Assembly: GCF_010131535.1 (NCBI RefSeq)
Contig: NZ_WUBS01000012.1
Span: 124,001 to 188,000 of the forward strand
Length of the DNA stretch: 64,000 bases
Direction of reading: 5' to 3'
From: Acerihabitans arboris
GTDB taxonomy: Bacteria; Pseudomonadota; Gammaproteobacteria; Enterobacterales; Enterobacteriaceae
The notes under the pieces were generated by a model that saw nothing but the letters and a program-made list of their open reading frames with translations, made no database searches and was not told where the DNA came from. Made by a program: the position numbers and the translations under genes. This document shows positions 1 to 7,428 of this stretch, piece after piece. Numbering within the stretch: the stretch's first letter is position 1; each line of letters opens with the position of its first letter.

Positions 1-876
1 AAAGCGCTGGCCATTTATATGGCCAAAGAGCTTAACGTGGTGGTCGACCCGGCGGCGCTGTTTGATGTGCAAATCAAGCGCATCCATGAGTACAAGCGTC
101 AGCTGATGAACGTGCTGCATATCATCACCCGCTATAACCGGATTAAGCAGGATCCGGACGCCGACTGGGTGCCGCGGGTGAATATCTTTGCCGGCAAGGC
201 CGCCTCGGCCTACCATATGGCCAAGCAGATTATTCATTTAATCAACGATGTGGCGTCGGTGATCAATAGCGATCCGCTGGTGAAAAACCGGCTGAAAGTG
301 GTGTTTATCCCCAACTATAGCGTCAGCCTGGCGCAGCTGATTATTCCGGCGGCGGATCTGTCCGAGCAGATTTCCCTGGCGGGCACCGAGGCTTCCGGCA
401 CCAGTAACATGAAATTTGCGCTTAACGGCGCGCTGACCATCGGCACCCTGGACGGCGCCAATATCGAGATGGGCAGCCGCATGGGCGAGGAGAATATCTT
501 TATCTTCGGCAATACCGCCGGGCAGGTGGAGGCGCTGCGCCGCGACGGATATAACCCGCGCCGGTTTTACGAGCAGGACGCCGAGCTTAACCAGGCCCTG
601 ACCCAAATCGCCACCGGCGTGTTCAGCCCGGGCGATGCCAATCGCTACCGTAACCTGTTCGATACGCTGGTGAATTTCGGCGATTATTACCAACTGCTGG
701 CGGATTACCGCAGTTATGTCGATACCCAGGATCGGGTGGACCATCTCTATCAGCAGCCGGAGGAGTGGACGCGGCGGGCGGTGATGAATATTGCCAGCAT
801 GGGGTATTTTTCGTCGGACCGGACCATCCAGGAATACGCGGATGAGATTTGGCATGTGAAGCCGATCAGGCTGTAG
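1..876 (+). CDS. glgP: Glycogen phosphorylase, C-terminal part (5' end outside window)
   Basis: This pyridoxal-phosphate enzyme releases glucose 1-phosphate from glycogen. The reading frame is open from base 1, so the gene starts before the window; about 290 C-terminal residues are present. The phosphorylase PLP signature [20 protein letters not shown] is intact, with the cofactor lysine at codon 412-414. The sequence is close to E. coli GlgP, for example [20 protein letters not shown] and the ending IWHVKPIRL. It is distinct from the second phosphorylase in this window, malP. It is convergent with glpD, as in E. coli, but an AT-rich islet now separates the two genes. Confidence 0.97.
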   Translation, partial: KALAIYMAKELNVVVDPAALFDVQIKRIHEYKRQLMNVLHIITRYNRIKQDPDADWVPRVNIFAGKAASAYHMAKQIIHLINDVASVINSDPLVKNRLKVVFIPNYSVSLAQLIIPAADLSEQISLAGTEASGTSNMKFALNGALTIGTLDGANIEMGSRMGEENIFIFGNTAGQVEALRRDGYNPRRFYEQDAELNQALTQIATGVFSPGDANRYRNLFDTLVNFGDYYQLLADYRSYVDTQDRVDHLYQQPEEWTRRAVMNIASMGYFSSDRTIQEYADEIWHVKPIRL

Positions 877-959
877 GGGTAAACGATGAATGGGCCCGGC
901 CGTCGCGCCGGTCCCTATATATAAAAAAGAAAATCCTGGGTAAGGTGATGCCCCTTCCC

Positions 960-979
960 GGTGATTTAGCCCAATCACC
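960..979. terminator. Terminator-like hairpin after the glpD remnant
   Basis: GGTGATT (960-966) and AATCACC (973-979) form a perfect 7-bp stem with a 6-nt loop. It lies directly beyond the stop codon of the decayed glpD copy and about 85 bp after glgP, so it could be a leftover glpD terminator or serve glgP. There is no clear T-run on either side, so termination is only a possibility. Confidence 0.35.
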
Positions 980-980
980 C

Positions 981-1160
981 TTATGATGCCAGCGCTAGCT
1001 TGCGCCCCTCCATCGGTCCACGTTTTTTTCCGGCATCAACAAGCCGCATGCCAGGTTTGATGCGGCGCCAAATGTGGTCGTTGAGTGACCCCTTTCTTTT
1101 AACAAAATGTGCAGATCCGATTCGTACTTTCATGGCCGAAAGAAAAAATGTCTCCAAGTA
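981..1160 (-). pseudogene. glpD: Decayed 3' fragment of glpD (duplicate)
   Basis: On the minus strand, 981-1100 translates into a degraded version of the GlpD C-terminus: DHIWRRIKPGMRLVDAGKK, then GRKLALAS and a stop. The intact resident protein has [19 protein letters not shown] and ends GRKLSLAS. Upstream, a frame change leads to a preserved FGHE (1129-1140), matching GEHFGHE of GlpD. About seven residues near the end are deleted, and one or more frameshifts plus a stop break the frame. The fragment has the same orientation as intact glpD (2826-4337). The two glpD 3' ends are therefore direct repeats around the F-box/ankyrin gene. It could come from a tandem duplication or be carried in with imported DNA. 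Confidence 0.8.
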
Positions 1161-1308
1161 AACGGGGGCTCATCAATACTAAAATAAAAAAACATATATT
1201 AATAAATTCTTGAAAGAATCTTTATAAGTTATTACTCTTTTTTTTGTAATACCCCCAAAACATACCTAATTCAATCGCTATATAAACTAATAGATATATC
1301 AGGAAAAA
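1161..1308 (+). promoter_or_regulatory. AT-rich leader of the F-box/ankyrin gene
   Basis: This strongly AT-rich segment lies between the glpD remnant and the start codon at 1309. It contains a short palindrome, ATTCTT-GA-AAGAAT (1206-1219), that could be an operator, and an AGGA ribosome-binding sequence five bases before the ATG. No convincing pair of -35 and -10 elements stands out because the region is almost all A and T. Such composition is typical of H-NS-silenced acquired genes; that link is inference. Confidence 0.35.
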
Positions 1309-2673
1309 ATGATTGGTGAAACAATTGCAGGCAGTACCAGGGCACCGGATTCTCTCCATGCCTCCAATGGGCGCATAGATAAAAACCAACCTTCTTTTAT
1401 CGACGCATTAAGCTATGTGGGACAAAGTGCTTCTACTATTGGCTACACTTCCTTACCACAAGAAATGATTGAGCTAATTCTTGGAAAATTGAAATCCGAG
1501 GATATGCTGAGGATAGCCGATCTCAACAAACAAACTTGGAAGGCGGCCAGTCATATTTTTTTCAAAATTGATAAAAAGGAAAAATACCATATTGCTGATC
1601 ATATTATTCGCATTCAAAACAATCATACCCATGCGCTGAAAAATCTTATTAGAATGGAAGGAGGCATTTTTAATATCTATGATAAAGGTGGGTATCCTCC
1701 GATGATTCAGGCGGCGGTGAGGCATGATAGGGGTGATATTTTAAATATCCTCCTTGAAATGAATGAACCTGTTAAAAATTCTAATAATAAAGCTACTGCT
1801 TTACCGTATAATTTTTCCCACGATTTGTCATTCGCCTTTGGAAGTGCCATCCGTAAAAATAATATTTCTGCTATTGATAATATATTAAATTATCCTGGTG
1901 TAAATATAGGACTTCATAGAGAAATATTTAACCATTCGCCGATTTTGTGCCATCTCTTTGCCACGGGGGCTGAAATTGCTACTATCAAAAAAATAATCGA
2001 TTCCGGGCAATGTGATACAAATCAGCGGGATGAGTACGGGCATACCGCCCTCTATCATGCGGTTAACTTTGGCGAGCCAAATAGAGTTAGGTTTTTACTG
2101 GAGCAAGAAGGCCAAAAGGTAAATAATGAAGTGCAACGTAACCTTGCAGATGGACTTCCTAATAACAATGATCACATGTCAGAATCAATTGTAGAATTAG
2201 CCGCGCAACGTCACTATTTCGCAATAATTGAACTGCTGATATTGCATGGACAAAAGAATTGGGATGTTTCCTCTAAAAATGGATCCCGGGTAATTGAATT
2301 GGCTGCAATGCGGAATCAGCCAAGGATTATAAATGCGTTAATAAAAATAGGTGTTGATTTTAGTGAGAAACTATATAGTCCGTTTGTATTTGAATTCCCA
2401 CTACACCGCTTGGCAAGACAGCGTTTTGACAACGTTATTGAAGCATTGCGCAGTCTTCCCGACATCCAGGTAAATGCTAAAGACAGTGCGGGTAATACTC
2501 CCTTGCATATTGCGGTGGAAGAAGGGTACGTGAACAGTGTTGAAGCATTGCTTAAATATCCTGACATCGATATCACAGCCCGTAACCAGGAGGGGCAAAC
2601 GGCAAAAGAGCTTGCTGATGCCTCCTATGGCGTTGAACATAAAATAGCCCGTTTATTCGCAGGCAAGAGTTAA
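1309..2673 (+). CDS. F-box-like and ankyrin-repeat protein, candidate host-targeted effector
   Basis: This is a 454-residue protein of eukaryotic-like architecture. Residues 48-86 fit an F-box: LPQEMIELILGKLKSEDM, then LNKQTW and AAS at the expected spacing. F-boxes bind Skp1 of SCF ubiquitin ligases. Ankyrin-type repeats follow at about 126-152, 242-270, 324-350, 392-424 (GNTPLHIAVEEGYVNSVEAL, the best match) and 425-453, with more degenerate ones between. No signal peptide or membrane segment is seen; the first 45 residues are polar and Ser/Thr-rich, as in many type III secreted proteins. Base composition is far below the neighbours: 16 G+C in 60 bp at 1741-1800, against 38 in 60 bp at 2881-2940. 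A secreted-effector role is inferred from domains only. The reading frame is intact. Confidence 0.72.
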   Translation: MIGETIAGSTRAPDSLHASNGRIDKNQPSFIDALSYVGQSASTIGYTSLPQEMIELILGKLKSEDMLRIADLNKQTWKAASHIFFKIDKKEKYHIADHIIRIQNNHTHALKNLIRMEGGIFNIYDKGGYPPMIQAAVRHDRGDILNILLEMNEPVKNSNNKATALPYNFSHDLSFAFGSAIRKNNISAIDNILNYPGVNIGLHREIFNHSPILCHLFATGAEIATIKKIIDSGQCDTNQRDEYGHTALYHAVNFGEPNRVRFLLEQEGQKVNNEVQRNLADGLPNNNDHMSESIVELAAQRHYFAIIELLILHGQKNWDVSSKNGSRVIELAAMRNQPRIINALIKIGVDFSEKLYSPFVFEFPLHRLARQRFDNVIEALRSLPDIQVNAKDSAGNTPLHIAVEEGYVNSVEALLKYPDIDITARNQEGQTAKELADASYGVEHKIARLFAGKS

Positions 2674-2706
2674 ACCGCACAAGAAATTGCACGCAGCAGG
2701 TTCATA

Positions 2707-2744
2707 ATTCGACATGTGCCGGTTAAATCGCGGCACTGTCGAAT
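2707..2744. terminator. Long imperfect hairpin downstream of the F-box/ankyrin gene
   Basis: ATTCGACA-T-GTGCCG pairs with CGGCAC-TGTCGAAT around a 9-nt loop, giving a 14-bp stem with one bulged base. It lies 34 bp after the stop of the ankyrin gene and 80 bp from the end of convergent glpD. No T-run follows on the plus strand, so it may be a terminator, an end structure of the acquired segment, or both. Confidence 0.45.
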
Positions 2745-2825
2745 CCAGGTAGTGGTGATAATCTTTGACGAGAGCATGATGAACCCTGCATTTATCGTCC
2801 CCGGTCTATATATCGCCTCCAATCC

Positions 2826-4337
2826 TCAAGAAGCCAGCGACAGCTTTCTTCCGCCCCTGGCATGATGGGCGAGCCATTCGCCCACCTGCTGTTTTTCGGC
2901 GTCATCCAGCCACATGCCGAGCTTGGTGCGGCGCCAGATGGCGTCGTCGAGGGTGACCACCCATTCTTTTTCCACCAGGTAATGCAGCTCCGCTTCGTAC
3001 AGTTCGTGGCCGAAATGTTCGCCCAAATCCGCGAGCGTGGACGCGCCCTTGATGATGTGCTCGCTTTGCGTGCCGTAGGTGCGGCTGTAGCGCCGCGCCA
3101 GGCTTTCCGGCAGGAAGGCGTATTTGCGCCGCAGTTCGGCGGCATAATCGTCGCGCGAGCCGTTAAAATCGCCCCCGGGCAATACGGCGCCTTTGGTCCA
3201 GGCGTGTTTGGCGTTGGGGTAGTATTTATGCAGTTTTTCCAACGCGTGCTCGGCCAGTTTGCGGTAGGTGGTCAGCTTGCCGCCAAATACCGACAGCAGC
3301 GGGGCCCTGCCGTGATCGTCGGTGACCGAGAGCGTATAGTCGCGGGTAACCGCCTGCGGCGAGTCGGACTCGTCATCGCACAGCGGACGCACGCCGGAAT
3401 AGGACCAGACGATATCCGCGCGGCTGAGCGGTTGCTTGAAATGGGCGTTATAGACGTTAAGCAGATAGTCGGTTTCGCTGTCGTCGATATGCACCGTTTT
3501 CGGGTCGCCGTGATATTCCACGTCGGTGGTGCCGATAATGGAAAACTCATCCAGCCACGGAATAACAAACACAATGCGATGGTCTTCGTTTTGCAGGATA
3601 AAGGCGTACTGGCCGTTGTGCACGCGCGGCACCACGATATGGCTGCCTTTGATTAAACGGATGCCGTACTGGGAGGGCAGCTTCAGGCTGTCGTCGATAA
3701 ATTCCTTTACCCACGGGCCGGTGGCGTTGGCCAGGCCTTTGGCCTGCCAGGCCAGGGTCTGGCCGGTAATCACGTCCTGCGCTTCCACCGTCCACAGCCC
3801 GTTCTCGCGCCAGGCGCGGGTCACTTTGGTGCGGGTGCGCACCTCGCCGCCCTTGGCCACGACTTCCTGCGCGTTCAGCACCACCAGCCGGGCGTCGTCC
3901 ACCCAGCAGTCGGAGTATTCAAAACCGCGCACGATGGAAGGCTTGAGCACCGAATCCGGGCCAAAACGCAACCCTTTACTGGCCGGCAGGCTGGTGCGTT
4001 TGCCTAGATGATCGTACATAAACAGCCCGATGCGGATCATCCAGGCCGGGCGCAGATGCGGGCGATGCGGCAGGCGAAAGCGCATCGGGAAGGCGATATG
4101 CGGCGCCATCTTTAATAGCACCTCGCGTTCCGCCAGCGCTTCGCTGACCAAACGAAACTCATAATGTTCGAGATAGCGCAGGCCGCCGTGAATCAGTTTT
4201 GAACTGGCGGAAGAGGTCGCGCAGGCCAGGTCCTCCGCCTCCAGCAGCAGCACGGACAGGCCGCGCCCCGCCGCGTCTGCCGCGATACCGGCACCGTTGA
4301 TGCCGCCGCCGATCACGATCAAGTCTTTGGTTTCCAC
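2826..4337 (-). CDS. glpD: Aerobic sn-glycerol-3-phosphate dehydrogenase
   Basis: This FAD-dependent, membrane-associated enzyme oxidises glycerol 3-phosphate to dihydroxyacetone phosphate and passes electrons to quinone. The 503-residue product matches E. coli GlpD (501) along its length. It has the Rossmann FAD loop [17 protein letters not shown] near residue 10 and conserved blocks such as [20 protein letters not shown] and [20 protein letters not shown]. The start codon is GTG, preceded by a strong GGAGGAAGG. It is divergent from glpE, as in E. coli, with GlpR-type operators between them. Its 3' end has a decayed duplicate at 981-1160. Confidence 0.97.
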   Translation of the reverse strand: METKDLIVIGGGINGAGIAADAAGRGLSVLLLEAEDLACATSSASSKLIHGGLRYLEHYEFRLVSEALAEREVLLKMAPHIAFPMRFRLPHRPHLRPAWMIRIGLFMYDHLGKRTSLPASKGLRFGPDSVLKPSIVRGFEYSDCWVDDARLVVLNAQEVVAKGGEVRTRTKVTRAWRENGLWTVEAQDVITGQTLAWQAKGLANATGPWVKEFIDDSLKLPSQYGIRLIKGSHIVVPRVHNGQYAFILQNEDHRIVFVIPWLDEFSIIGTTDVEYHGDPKTVHIDDSETDYLLNVYNAHFKQPLSRADIVWSYSGVRPLCDDESDSPQAVTRDYTLSVTDDHGRAPLLSVFGGKLTTYRKLAEHALEKLHKYYPNAKHAWTKGAVLPGGDFNGSRDDYAAELRRKYAFLPESLARRYSRTYGTQSEHIIKGASTLADLGEHFGHELYEAELHYLVEKEWVVTLDDAIWRRTKLGMWLDDAEKQQVGEWLAHHARGGRKLSLAS

Positions 4338-4352
4338 GTTACCTTCCTCCGG

Positions 4353-4390
4353 ATGTTCGTTACGGTTCTTTTATTTTCGTTTTCGCTCAT
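4353..4390. promoter_or_regulatory. Probable GlpR operators upstream of glpD
   Basis: GlpR of E. coli recognises inverted ATGTTCG half-sites separated by four bases. Here ATGTTCG occurs at 4353-4359 with a weak partner half. A second site, ATTTTCG (4373-4379), four bases, then CGCTCAT (4384-4390), matches 6 of 7 and 5 of 7 positions. Both lie just upstream of the glpD start at 4337, and glpR is present at 9862. Repression of glpD by GlpR is the expected arrangement; the assignment rests on consensus matching by eye. Confidence 0.5.
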
Positions 4391-4516
4391 AATTGTAATC
4401 GAAAACCAACATCAGCGCCAAGGCCTGTGCTGAAAAAAACGTCTATGCGTGACGCAGGTATCAATTTATGTTTACTATATGTGGAAAAGACGTTAACAAA
4501 CGAGGCGGCACGGGCG

Positions 4517-4849
4517 ATGGAACAGTTTGAGGCGATAAGCGTAGAGCAGGCGCGTGAGCGCTGGCGGCAGGGTGGGGCAATACTGGTGGATATCCGCGAT
4601 CCGCAAAGTTTTGCCGTCGGCCATGCCACCGGGGCTTTTCATCTGACCAACGAAACTTTGGGCACATTTATGCAACAAGCCGACCTGTCCAGCCCGGTAA
4701 TGGTGATGTGCTATCACGGCAACAGCAGTAAAGGCGCGGCGCAATATCTATTGCAACAGGGTTTTAATGCCGCGTATAGCATTGACGGCGGGTTTGACGC
4801 CTGGCAGAAGGCCTTTCCCTCCGAAGTGGACTCCCCGGCGGCCGGTTGA
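4517..4849 (+). CDS. glpE: Thiosulfate sulfurtransferase GlpE (rhodanese)
   Basis: GlpE is a single-domain cytoplasmic rhodanese that transfers sulfane sulfur from thiosulfate to an acceptor. The 110-residue product has the active-site loop [11 protein letters not shown] with catalytic Cys65, plus [14 protein letters not shown] and [11 protein letters not shown] as in E. coli GlpE. The start at 4517 gives MEQFEAISV, which aligns with the E. coli N-terminus. A longer upstream frame from 4427 would add 30 residues with no family counterpart. In E. coli glpE is followed directly by glpG and glpR; here a three-gene cassette on the opposite strand intervenes. Confidence 0.95.
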   Translation: MEQFEAISVEQARERWRQGGAILVDIRDPQSFAVGHATGAFHLTNETLGTFMQQADLSSPVMVMCYHGNSSKGAAQYLLQQGFNAAYSIDGGFDAWQKAFPSEVDSPAAG

Positions 4850-4852
4850 CCG

Positions 4853-4945
4853 GCGCCGGGCTTAAACCCGGCTTATTGCAGGGATAACGTACCATGGGGC
4901 CGAAGCGACCTTTGCAAGTCGCCAGAGAGGTCCATGGCGCGTCAG
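4853..4945 (-). repeat. Intergenic two-hairpin repeat, copy A
   Basis: Read on the minus strand this has hairpin GCGAC/GTCGC (4918-4922 with 4905-4909), the block CGCTTCGGCCCCATGGTACG, then TTATCCC, and a second hairpin GCCGGG/CCCGGC (4867-4872 with 4855-4860). The same order occurs in copies B (37560-37632) and C (44150-44240). Hairpin two lies just after glpE and may also act as its terminator. Confidence 0.55.
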
Positions 4946-4973
4946 GCCCGTCGCTTGGTGTTTAAATAACGGC

Positions 4974-6269
4974 TTACGCGATTTTTACCGGTTCCTTGAC
5001 GAACAGTCCGTAGCTTAACGCTCCCAGCATCAGCAGCCCTGCTCCCAGCAGGAATACGTTGGTAAAGGCGCCGGTTTTATCCAGGATAACGCCGGTGGCT
5101 ATCGGCGCAATCGCCGCTCCCAGGAATCCGCCAAAGTTCTGGATGGCGCCCAGCGAGGCCACCTGCTGTTTCGGCGCGATATCCGTCGCCAGCGTCCAGA
5201 TGACGCCGGACGGCATTTGCGAGGCGAAGTACCCCAGGGTCAGCAGCAGTATCGCCACCGGCGTGCTCTGGACAAAAGGAATGGGCGCCACGAAACAGGC
5301 CGCCAGCGCCGCGCCGCACACAATGGGGATTTTACGCGCGGTGACGGTGTTCATGCCCCGGCGGATAAACCTGTCGGAGATGGCGCCGCCGCACAGTACG
5401 CCCAGGATGCCGGCAAAAAAGGGAATGGCGGCAATCCAGCCGGTCTGCTTCAGGCTAAAGCCCAGCGATTTTTCCAGGTAACTGGGCAACCAGGTCAGGT
5501 AAACCCAAATGGTAAACATGATCGAAAAGTTACCGAGGATCATAAACCAGGTGGTCCTGCTCTTGAACAGACTGCCCCAATTGGCTTTAGGCTGGGTTTC
5601 ATCGCGCGCAACCACGGCGCCCGCCTGTCCATGGATCATGGCTTCCTCGCGCGCCGCCGGATCGCGGTAAAACTTGATCCAGGCCAGCAGCAACGGCAGG
5701 CCGGCCACGCCGATAACGATAAACATACCGCGCCAGCCGATGGTCAGCATCAATGCGGTCAGGATAGGCGGCGCGATGGCATTGGCGATTTGTGAACCGG
5801 TATTGATAATCGAGGTCGGCAGCCCGCGCTCGCGCTGGGCAAACCAGCGGTGGGTGATTTTTATTCCCGAGGTAAAGAACGGCGATTCGCTGATGCCCAT
5901 CAGCATTCTCATGCCATAAAAAAAACTATAGCTGTTAACAAAAGCGGTCAGCGCGGTAAACATTGACCACAGGCCAAGCGCGCCGGCGAACATCTTTTTG
6001 GCGCCCAGCTTATCCACCAGCCAGCCGGCCGGCAGGTTGGCCAGCGCATAGGGCCATAAAAACGCCGACAGCAGCATGCCCATTTCGGTGGAGGAGAAGC
6101 CAAACTCCCGGGCAATAGTGGTATTGGCTACGCTCAGGTTGGCGCGATCGAGATAATTAACGATAGCCGCCAATAATAACAAGGTTACGAACCCCCAACG
6201 CAGGCGGGAATAAGGTTTGGCCGGGGCAATCGCCTCGGCTTGCGCGGGAACGGAGAGTGTTTCTTTCAT
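4974..6269 (-). CDS. MFS transporter, anion:cation symporter type (sugar-acid permease-like)
   Basis: This 431-residue, about 12-helix permease belongs to the ACS branch of the major facilitator superfamily, which includes hexuronate, glucarate and galactonate permeases. Family features are NYLDRANLSVANTTIAREFG after helix 1, the motif GWLVDKLGAKK between helices 2 and 3, and RGLPTSIINTGSQIANAIAP. It is the last gene of a minus-strand set behind a DHDPS-family lyase (146 bp away) and a DeoR-ribokinase fusion, so it probably imports the substrate they process. The exact substrate cannot be read from the sequence; a sugar acid is the best guess from the subfamily. Confidence 0.85.
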   Translation of the reverse strand: MKETLSVPAQAEAIAPAKPYSRLRWGFVTLLLLAAIVNYLDRANLSVANTTIAREFGFSSTEMGMLLSAFLWPYALANLPAGWLVDKLGAKKMFAGALGLWSMFTALTAFVNSYSFFYGMRMLMGISESPFFTSGIKITHRWFAQRERGLPTSIINTGSQIANAIAPPILTALMLTIGWRGMFIVIGVAGLPLLLAWIKFYRDPAAREEAMIHGQAGAVVARDETQPKANWGSLFKSRTTWFMILGNFSIMFTIWVYLTWLPSYLEKSLGFSLKQTGWIAAIPFFAGILGVLCGGAISDRFIRRGMNTVTARKIPIVCGAALAACFVAPIPFVQSTPVAILLLTLGYFASQMPSGVIWTLATDIAPKQQVASLGAIQNFGGFLGAAIAPIATGVILDKTGAFTNVFLLGAGLLMLGALSYGLFVKEPVKIA

Positions 6270-6415
6270 AATAAAGTCTCGTCTGTAAACAGGCTGAGAT
6301 AAATTTTAACTATCCTGGAAAAACCATCCAGATGGATAATCAATGCCATGGTGGTTAAAACGTTTTCTTAAAAACTCCCCATCGGCAAGCGACGGGGAAT
6401 AAAAATAATAAGGCG

Positions 6416-7339
6416 TTATGCTTTAATTTTTTGTTGATAAAACTCGGTGCCGGTACGGATTTGATCGAGGATAACGGTCAGTCCCCAAAATTTCTCCAGC
6501 ACGTTATCTTTATTGACCCGGCAATATTCACTGTCGAAAGTGCCCATGCGTTGATGGTATATTTTGGCGTTTTTCGGATAGCCCAGGGTTTCGGTGACCG
6601 CCGACAGCGACAGGAATACCGCCAGTTCCCCGGCCAGTTCAGGGTGTTTGCCGCCCTGGTGGTACAGCCAATGATACAGTTCGGGGTGGAAGTTGGTAAA
6701 GACGCCGCTGAATCCTTTGGAGCCGGCCAGCATGGCCTGATAGGCGATGGCCGCATTGGCGTTGATAATGGCCAGCGGCGTGCCGGCCACCAGTTTGACC
6801 CTACGGGTGACGGTGTCCAGGTCGCAGCTGACATCCTTGAGCACCACGAACCGGCCGGAGTCGGCGCAATAACGCAGTTCCTCATCGCTCAGCAGGCGGC
6901 GATAAGGGGCCGGGCATTCATATAATCCCAGCGGCAGTTCCTTTGGCAACACGTCCAGCAGCCGGTTAAGATGGTCGTAAAAGGTTTCGCTGCCCTGTTG
7001 ACGGGGATCGAGATGATTGGTGACCAGCACCAGCGCGCTGATACCGGTTTGCGCCATCGCCAGCAGTTCTTCCTTCTGCTGGCCCAGCTCGTCGCTGATA
7101 TGGCCGGAGGCGATGACCGGCACGCGTCCGTCGACCTTGCGCACCACATATTTGGCCAGGTCCACGCGCTCGTTCAGGCTGAGGAACTGCATTTCGCTTG
7201 ACTGGCATACCGCGAACAGCGCATCCACGCCCTGCGCCAGATACCATTCAATCAGGCGGCCGAGGCCTGGATAATCAATCTCATTTTGCGCCGTAAACGG
7301 CGTTAACATGACGGGCACGATGCCGCTAATTTCTTTCAT
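6416..7339 (-). CDS. Dihydrodipicolinate synthase / N-acetylneuraminate lyase family protein
   Basis: This is a 307-residue class I aldolase-fold protein. The Schiff-base lysine is K168 (FVVLKDVSCD) and the catalytic tyrosine is Y140 (LGLYECPAPY). In DapA-type enzymes the substrate-binding loop reads GTTGE or GSTGE; here it is CQSSEM (residues 45-50), so the substrate is unlikely to be that of true DapA. The start at 7339 is chosen because AGGAG lies eight bases upstream and MKEISGIVPVMLTPF is the normal family N-terminus. It is flanked by the fused kinase-regulator (89 bp upstream) and the MFS transporter, which suggests aldol cleavage of an imported keto-deoxy sugar acid. That function is inference. 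Confidence 0.85.
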   Translation of the reverse strand: MKEISGIVPVMLTPFTAQNEIDYPGLGRLIEWYLAQGVDALFAVCQSSEMQFLSLNERVDLAKYVVRKVDGRVPVIASGHISDELGQQKEELLAMAQTGISALVLVTNHLDPRQQGSETFYDHLNRLLDVLPKELPLGLYECPAPYRRLLSDEELRYCADSGRFVVLKDVSCDLDTVTRRVKLVAGTPLAIINANAAIAYQAMLAGSKGFSGVFTNFHPELYHWLYHQGGKHPELAGELAVFLSLSAVTETLGYPKNAKIYHQRMGTFDSEYCRVNKDNVLEKFWGLTVILDQIRTGTEFYQQKIKA

Positions 7340-7428
7340 TGCGATCTCCTGTGCGAAGCGCCGGGCGCCCCGCTTTTTTTTAACGGCAATACGGCTCAAA
7401 CGCCGGCATCGCCAGATTCTTCCTGCTG

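Noticed and set aside
238-978. Long minus-strand open frame opposite glgP
   Set aside because: It is antisense to a clearly conserved gene and has no recognisable family; high-GC genes often have such shadow frames.
1161-2825. Insertion sequence or integrase carrying the ankyrin gene
   Set aside because: No transposase, terminal inverted repeats or target-site duplication is visible; only the glpD direct repeat supports an insertion.
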